This document shows positions 1 through 4,842 of a DNA stretch of 11,209 bases, piece after piece. The notes under the pieces were generated by a model. That model saw only the letters and a list, made by a program, of their open reading frames with translations. It ran no database searches and was not told the DNA's origin. Made by a program: the position numbers and the translations under genes. The DNA comes from Candidatus Nomurabacteria bacterium (GTDB lineage: Bacteria; Patescibacteriota; Minisyncoccia; Phycocordibacterales; UBA9973), in assembly GCA_023267415.1 (NCBI GenBank), contig JAHFNM010000024.1:1-11209 (forward strand), read 5' to 3'. How positions within the stretch are numbered: position 1 is the first letter of the stretch; the number at the start of each line of letters is the position of its first letter.

Positions 1-509
1 TTGACGGTGATCCAGTAGGCGTACAATTTGGCAACCGCATAGGGGGATCTTGGATAGAAAGGAGTCTTTTCATCCTGCGGTATCGCCTGGACCATTCCAT
101 ATAATTCGGAGGAGGAAGCCTGGTAGATCCTTGTCTTTTTTTCCAGCCCTAAAATTCTCACGGCTTCCAGTATCCTTAATGCCCCCATACCATCTGCATT
201 GGCTGTGTATTCAGGAGTTTGAAAACTGATATGCACATGACTCATCGCACCAAGATTGTATATCTCGTCGGGCTGAACTTGCTTGACGATGCGAACAAGA
301 GAAAGCGCGTCAGCAAGATCGCCGTAGTGAAGAATAAATTTACGATCGGTAATATGCGGTGGCTCGTACAAATGATCCACGCGATCCGTGTTGATGAGCG
401 AGCTTCGTCGCTTGATGCCGTGCACAATATAGCCCTTCTTGAGAAGGAACTCAGCGAGATAGGCGCCGTCTTGGCCTGTTATTCCGGTTATGAGTGCAAC
501 TTTAGCCAT
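1..509 (-). CDS. gmd: GDP-mannose 4,6-dehydratase, N-terminal part (runs off left edge)
   Basis: This enzyme converts GDP-mannose to GDP-4-keto-6-deoxymannose in the cytoplasm, the branch point to GDP-fucose, GDP-rhamnose and related sugars. The 169 visible residues align without gaps to Gmd proteins, which are about 350-370 residues long, so a little over half is missing. Visible are the NAD(P)-binding GITGQDG at residues 9-15, the RR at 34-35, YNLGAMSHV at 84-92, the SSSELYG stretch at 132-138 and the YxxxK pair Y157/K161. The catalytic position that is Thr132 in E. coli Gmd is Ser133 here, a conservative change, with E135 retained. The ATG at 507-509 gives the usual Gmd N-terminus; no Shine-Dalgarno sequence precedes it. 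It is transcribed divergently from the sugar transferase at 590. Codon use switches sharply near residues 100-109 (see findings). The family assignment is very secure. Confidence 0.96.
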   Translation of the reverse strand, partial: MAKVALITGITGQDGAYLAEFLLKKGYIVHGIKRRSSLINTDRVDHLYEPPHITDRKFILHYGDLADALSLVRIVKQVQPDEIYNLGAMSHVHISFQTPEYTANADGMGALRILEAVRILGLEKKTRIYQASSSELYGMVQAIPQDEKTPFYPRSPYAVAKLYAYWITV

Positions 510-524
510 GCCAGGGTTTGTACC

Positions 525-555
525 TATATACTACACTGCGGAGCTTGAAAATCAA
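525..555 (-). promoter_or_regulatory. Candidate promoter for gmd
   Basis: Read on the minus strand, TATATA (525-530) lies about 15 nt upstream of the gmd ATG. A TTGATT element (550-555) could be the -35, with a long 19-nt spacer. Pairing TTGATT instead with TAGTAT (528-533) gives a 16-nt spacer. Either choice implies a 5' leader of only about 9-12 nt. The match is moderate and the call rests on position in the divergent gap. Confidence 0.35.
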
Positions 556-572
556 TGGTTTTAGCATATAAT
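545..572 (+). promoter_or_regulatory. Candidate sigma-70-type promoter for the plus-strand glycan operon
   Basis: TTGAAA (545-550) and a consensus TATAAT (567-572) are separated by 16 bp. Transcription would start near 579, leaving a leader of only about 11 nt before the ATG at 590. The palindrome AAGGCCTT (582-589) directly abuts that ATG; its AAGG is too close and too short to be a convincing ribosome site. The -35 element overlaps the proposed -35 of the divergent gmd promoter, so one regulator could affect both directions. Confidence 0.6.
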
Positions 573-589
573 CGAGCTACCAAGGCCTT

Positions 590-1879
590 ATGATACGCAC
601 CAGACAGTATATCCTCGCGATCGGAGATTTTGCCATGCTTGCCGGCGGGCTCTTTCTCATGATCACCCTCCGCTTTGGCTACCACTACCACCCCGGCATC
701 GTGGCCGACCATATCCGGGCATTCTTCCCTCTTTTTATCGCTTGGATCTTGGTGTTCTTCGTTTTCAATCTCTATGACATCCGCTCCATCAATCCAAATC
801 CGCGCACGATCGGCCGACTTGGCATGGCCGTACTCACGACCACGATCCTTTCTGGATTTTTCTTCTATGTGCAGCCGGACATTGGCATCCGTCCGCGCAC
901 AAACCTGCTCATCGTCAGCACTCTTTCATTCGTATTCATCATATTGTGGCGCCGAGTTTTTTATCTTCTCTTCGCCTCCGTCTTTAGCCGAAAGATCATG
1001 CTCGTCGGCACAAGCGCCGAACTCGTCGAACTGAAAAATCACCTCGACGAGCAGGTACCGCTCGGCAGAGTCGTCTGGCACGCAGGAACTGTTTCGCAAG
1101 TCGTGGAGAAGCATGATATCGGACATGTCGATCTCGTTATCACCGACACAATCGTGCCGGAAGATGTTGTCCGGATCGAAAAGCACATTGACGCTCGCGT
1201 CATCACGCTCGCCGATGCGTACAGCGAACTCTTTGCCAAGATCCCGCTCTCGCTCATGAACGATGAGCGCGCCGTGCGACTGGCCGTGCGAACCCGCAAC
1301 TATACCTATCCATACATCACGCGCATATTTGAAATCATCATCTCCGCGCTCATCCTTATCGTTTTCTCGCCGATACTGCTCATTGCCGGAGCGCTGCAAA
1401 AAATGGAAGACGGCGGAGATATGTTCCTGCGCAACCACTTGCGTATCGGCAAGGATGGCAAGATCTTCCATCTGCAGAAGATCCGCTCAATGGTTCCTCA
1501 TGCTGAGAGAGACGGCATCAAGTGGACGGAAAAAGAAGATTCTCGCATCACTCGCGTCGGCCGCGTCATCCGCAAACTCCACATCGACGAGGTCCCTCAG
1601 CTCTGGAACGTCATCAAGGGCGACATGGCCCTTGTCGGTCCGCGCCCTGAGCAGCCAGAATTCGTAGCGAGCCTAGAGAAAGACATTCCCTACTACTACC
1701 TTCGCCACATCATCAAGCCGGGCTTCACTGGCTGGGCGCAGATCAAATTCCGCTACGCCCGCACGGTCACTGACTCGAGTCAAAAACTTGAGTACGATCT
1801 CTACTATCTGGAAAACCGCTCCCCACTCCTCGATCTCGGCATCATCGCAAAGACGATCCAGATCATTTTTACGCACTAA
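590..1879 (+). CDS. Polyprenyl-phosphate sugar-1-phosphate transferase (WcaJ/WbaP-type initiating enzyme)
   Basis: This membrane enzyme should start glycan assembly by moving a sugar 1-phosphate from a nucleotide sugar to polyprenyl phosphate on the inner membrane face. The 429 residues show the long-form architecture: hydrophobic segments at about 7-27, 43-63, 78-98 and 104-130, a CoA-binding-like Rossmann region at about 135-215, then a hydrophobic re-entrant helix (about 245-268, with P261) leading into the bacterial sugar transferase domain. Catalytic-domain motifs are RIGKDGKIF (285-293), KIRSM (297-301), the Asp-Glu pair D333-E334 in HIDEVPQLWN, GDMALVGPRPE (344-354) and KPGFTGWAQ (376-384). 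The acidic pair is essential in the studied homologue PglC. The usual KR-x-x-D entry to the domain reads TRIFE here. The sugar is not predictable. It is first in the operon, directly behind the 545-572 promoter. Confidence 0.93.
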   Translation: MIRTRQYILAIGDFAMLAGGLFLMITLRFGYHYHPGIVADHIRAFFPLFIAWILVFFVFNLYDIRSINPNPRTIGRLGMAVLTTTILSGFFFYVQPDIGIRPRTNLLIVSTLSFVFIILWRRVFYLLFASVFSRKIMLVGTSAELVELKNHLDEQVPLGRVVWHAGTVSQVVEKHDIGHVDLVITDTIVPEDVVRIEKHIDARVITLADAYSELFAKIPLSLMNDERAVRLAVRTRNYTYPYITRIFEIIISALILIVFSPILLIAGALQKMEDGGDMFLRNHLRIGKDGKIFHLQKIRSMVPHAERDGIKWTEKEDSRITRVGRVIRKLHIDEVPQLWNVIKGDMALVGPRPEQPEFVASLEKDIPYYYLRHIIKPGFTGWAQIKFRYARTVTDSSQKLEYDLYYLENRSPLLDLGIIAKTIQIIFTH

Positions 1880-1899
1880 GCTCCTTGGTTCTTTCTGTA

Positions 1900-1957
1900 T
1901 GGATAAATGCACCCAAAAATGCTAGGCTTGGGCTGTGATCGGGCGCCGAAAACGCCC
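1900..1957 (+). promoter_or_regulatory. Intergenic element before wzx: weak promoter-like sites and a small hairpin
   Basis: The 88 bp between the transferase stop (1879) and the ATG at 1968 are the longest non-coding gap in the operon. An extended -10-like TGC-TAGGCT (1920-1928) follows a 4/6 -35 match TGGATA (1900-1905) with a 17-nt spacer. Downstream, GGGCG (1941-1945) and CGCCC (1953-1957) form a 5-bp stem with a 7-nt loop, ending 10 nt before the ATG. There is no T-tract, so it is not an intrinsic terminator. It could affect translation of the flippase. This is weak evidence. Confidence 0.25.
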
Positions 1958-1967
1958 TGAAATCCTC

Positions 1968-3416
1968 ATGAAAAAGATCAAACAATTCCTCTTTCACAAT
2001 ACCAGCGCCAAGCAGACCGTTGCCAAAAACACCATTTGGCTCTTTTCCGGCGAGATCGTGGGCAGGATATTGAAGCTGGCCATCGTGGTCTTTGCCACCC
2101 GCAAGCTCGGCGTCGAAGGCTGGGGCTTGTTTTCGTATGCATTGGCATTCGTTTCGTTCTTCTATGTGCTTGGCGACTTCGGCATCAACACATTCCTGAC
2201 ACGGGAAATGTCTCGAGAATCCGCCGATCGATCCACCTATCTCGCCACGTCCGTGATCGTGAAGCTCGTGCTCCTCGGCTCGTTCTTCATCGCCTCGCTC
2301 CTCATCGGTCCGCACATAGGCAAGATCGCACTTAGCTTCGGTACCGTGCTGGTCTTTTCGACATTCTTGGTCTTCGAATCCTTGCGCGAGTTCGCACTCT
2401 CCATCAACCGTTCGATGGAAAAGATGGAACGTGAAGGATTTTCCAAAATACTGATCAATGCCATCATCACGGTCTTGGGGATCATCCTCATTATTCGCAA
2501 CAATACTCCCCTTTCGCTCGCGCTCGCCTACATGACAGGAAGCATCGTCTCTACCATATATATTTTTTGGTCCGTCAGAAACGAATTCAAAGGACTCACC
2601 TGGAAATTTTCAAAAGAACAATTCAAGATCTTGTACGAATTTTCCTGGCCGCTCATTATCCTCGGACTCTTTTCGTTCATCTTTAGCATCGACAGCATCA
2701 TGCTCGGACAGATGAAGTCAGCAACTGATGTCGGACTCTATGCGGCATCGCAACGACTCGTGCAGTTCCTGACGATCATTCCCACGTTCATCGCCGTAGC
2801 CACATTCCCGATCCTTTCAAAGAACGAGGCCGATGCAAAAAAACTAGCGAACATATTTGAAAAAGTGATGGTCATCATCTTGGCCACTGCGTTACCGCTG
2901 ATGATCGGCGGGCTGTTCTTCAGCCGACAACTCATCCTGCTCGTGCTCGGACATGGATATATCGCAGCTGTTCCCGTCCTGACGATCCTGATGCTTACCA
3001 CCATCGCCTCGTTCCCGAATATCATGCTGACGAATGTGATCTTCTCGAAGAATCTCCAGCGCATCTTCATCCTCGCAAGCTCGTTTGGTGTAGTAGTGAA
3101 TGTCGGCCTCAACTTCTGGCTCATTCCGGCATACGGAGCTGTCGGCGCAGCCATCTCAACCGTCGCTGCCTGCGGACTGATCATGACGGTCAACTGGATC
3201 CGCTTGAAGAAATTCGTTCCGTTTTCGATCGTTCCAAAGCTGGGAAAGATACTGATGGCATGTCTTGGCATGACAATCGCCATCCTAGCCTGCAATGCGC
3301 TTGGTGTGCCGTTTATCGGGTCAGTACTGTTCGCGATTGCAGTCTATACCTTCGCATTATATATTTTGAAAGAGCCGGCGTTCACGGAGATCCTTTCTCT
3401 CATACGCTCACGCTAA
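1968..3416 (+). CDS. Wzx-type lipid-linked oligosaccharide flippase
   Basis: This is a polytopic inner-membrane protein that should move the polyprenyl-linked oligosaccharide from the cytoplasmic to the outer face. Numbered from the ATG at 1968 it has 482 residues, typical for the Polysacc_synt/MATE-like flippase family. It shows about 12-14 hydrophobic segments separated by short charged loops. The N-terminal signature KNTIWLFSGEIVGRILKL continues into TRKLGVEGWGLFSYA, the GxxxxGxxxxA-type start typical of this family. A later helix contains SWPLIILGLFSFIFSIDSIMLG. Flippases of this family are recognised by topology and not by catalytic residues, so the transported glycan cannot be named. 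An in-frame GTG at 1935 would add 11 basic residues; I prefer the ATG because homologues begin near MKKI. Neither start has a Shine-Dalgarno site. It ends 13 bp before the next gene, in an operon with the initiating transferase. Confidence 0.93.
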   Translation: MKKIKQFLFHNTSAKQTVAKNTIWLFSGEIVGRILKLAIVVFATRKLGVEGWGLFSYALAFVSFFYVLGDFGINTFLTREMSRESADRSTYLATSVIVKLVLLGSFFIASLLIGPHIGKIALSFGTVLVFSTFLVFESLREFALSINRSMEKMEREGFSKILINAIITVLGIILIIRNNTPLSLALAYMTGSIVSTIYIFWSVRNEFKGLTWKFSKEQFKILYEFSWPLIILGLFSFIFSIDSIMLGQMKSATDVGLYAASQRLVQFLTIIPTFIAVATFPILSKNEADAKKLANIFEKVMVIILATALPLMIGGLFFSRQLILLVLGHGYIAAVPVLTILMLTTIASFPNIMLTNVIFSKNLQRIFILASSFGVVVNVGLNFWLIPAYGAVGAAISTVAACGLIMTVNWIRLKKFVPFSIVPKLGKILMACLGMTIAILACNALGVPFIGSVLFAIAVYTFALYILKEPAFTEILSLIRSR

Positions 3417-3429
3417 ACTATTTAGGTAT

Positions 3430-4842
3430 ATGAAACTCATCAGCGTCGCCATACCAACATATGAAATGCACGGCAAAGGTGCGGATTTTTTGCGCCACAG
3501 CTTCGATGTTCTTCTTCTACAAACATGCACGGATTTTGATGTTGTAATCTCCGACAATGCGGAGAGCGATGTTATCAAAGCAGTGTGCGACGAATACGCT
3601 GGCCGACTCGACATTCACTATTTCAAAAACGACGATCCGAAGCACGGCATGTCAAGCAACGTGAATAATGCGATCTCCAAAGCAACAGGAAAGATCATCA
3701 AGATCCTTTTCTTAGACGATTTTTTGCGTGGCGACCAGGCGCTCGAAACGATCGCGAACAATTTCGATCTAGAGAACGATCACTGGCTCGCGACCGGATG
3801 CGTGCATACGCGCGACGGGATCTCGTTTGAAAACGAACATACACCGCGCTGGAACGACCGCATGACTGCCGGGAAAAATACGATCGGCTCGCCGTCCGTC
3901 ATTGCGATCAAAAACGACGCTCCCCTCCTCTTCGACACGAATCTTAAATGGCTTATGGATTGCGACTACTATGCGCGATGCTTCAGTACCTACGGCGCGC
4001 CAAAACTCATCGACGCTCCGCTGGTGGCGATCCGCCTGGGCGATCATCAGGTAACGAATACGGAGGCGACCAGCGGGCTCCGCAAAGCGGAGCGCGCGTA
4101 CATGGACGACAAATATTCCAAGGCAAAAAGAGAACCTTTGTATCTTCCGCAGGTCACTCTCGTGGCAGTCTCCGGCATCGACCCGGCCGGGGCCATCAAT
4201 GCGCTCCTTCTTTCCATGCACGGGATCAAGTACTTCGATGCCGTGCTCATATCGCACAACAAGCCAGCAGACCTCCCTCCCGGCATCACGTTCAAGCAAT
4301 GCAAATCGACAGAACTCGCTAGCACCGATCCATCAAACAAGGACGACTACAGCAAGTTCATGGCGTACAATTTGTGTGACTATATCGAAAGCGATTTTTG
4401 CTTGATCGTGCACAACGACGCGTATGTCCTCCGCCCAAACAAATGGGACCCGGCATTCCTTGATTACGACTACATCGGCGCCCCATGGCCAAAGAATGTC
4501 CACTGCACGAACGAAGGAGTGAACGTACGCGTGGGCAACGGCGGATTTTCACTCCGCAGCAAGCGCATGCTTGGCATCTTAAACGAACTCTCCCTCCCTT
4601 TCACCGACAACGGCACAGGATTTTATAACGAGGACGGTATACTGTGCGTGTATTACCGTAAGCAGCTTGAAGATGCCGGGATCACGTTCGCGCCGGTCGA
4701 CGTCGCCGCCCGCTTCAGTCACGAGCTCGACGTGCCAGAATCTATCCAACAATCGTTCGGCTTCCACAACAGCAAGATCGTCTTCCCTGTCTTTCTCTGG
4801 CCGATAAAAAAACTGCTCAGAAAATTTCGCATAGTCCTATGA
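3430..4842 (+). CDS. Two-module glycosyltransferase: GT2 domain fused to DUF5672 domain
   Basis: The first module (about residues 1-215) is a GT-A fold family 2 glycosyltransferase: it starts ISVAIPTYEM, has VVISDNAESD at 38-47 (the nucleotide-binding acidic turn) and FLDDF at 94-98 in the DxD position, with D177-D179 in WLMDCDY as possible acceptor-site acids. The second module (about 240-450) matches DUF5672, a predicted glycosyltransferase domain. It has VHNDAYVL (327-334), YDYIGAPWP (346-354), VGNGGFSLRS (368-377), NEDGILCVYYR (400-410) and FSHE...FGFH towards the end. Two GT modules in one chain suggest that two consecutive sugars are added. Donor and acceptor cannot be read from sequence. 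The tail (about 452-470) is basic and hydrophobic, as in peripheral membrane proteins. The ATG at 3430 is 13 bp after the flippase stop, and the gene overlaps the next one by ATGA, implying translational coupling. GT2 is certain; DUF5672 is likely. Confidence 0.9.
   Translation: MKLISVAIPTYEMHGKGADFLRHSFDVLLLQTCTDFDVVISDNAESDVIKAVCDEYAGRLDIHYFKNDDPKHGMSSNVNNAISKATGKIIKILFLDDFLRGDQALETIANNFDLENDHWLATGCVHTRDGISFENEHTPRWNDRMTAGKNTIGSPSVIAIKNDAPLLFDTNLKWLMDCDYYARCFSTYGAPKLIDAPLVAIRLGDHQVTNTEATSGLRKAERAYMDDKYSKAKREPLYLPQVTLVAVSGIDPAGAINALLLSMHGIKYFDAVLISHNKPADLPPGITFKQCKSTELASTDPSNKDDYSKFMAYNLCDYIESDFCLIVHNDAYVLRPNKWDPAFLDYDYIGAPWPKNVHCTNEGVNVRVGNGGFSLRSKRMLGILNELSLPFTDNGTGFYNEDGILCVYYRKQLEDAGITFAPVDVAARFSHELDVPESIQQSFGFHNSKIVFPVFLWPIKKLLRKFRIVL

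Noticed and set aside
219..548. 109-residue open frame on the plus strand opposite gmd
   Set aside because: It is the antisense shadow of a very well conserved gmd frame, has no recognisable domain, and would extend across the divergent promoter region.
926..1471. 181-residue minus-strand open frame within the sugar transferase gene
   Set aside because: It lies entirely opposite the catalytic and Rossmann regions of a clear gene, with low-complexity acidic composition typical of antisense frames.
1935..1967. GTG start for the flippase
   Set aside because: It adds 11 basic residues not expected at the N-terminus of this family and runs through the small hairpin; the ATG at 1968 fits better, though a leaderless GTG start cannot be excluded.
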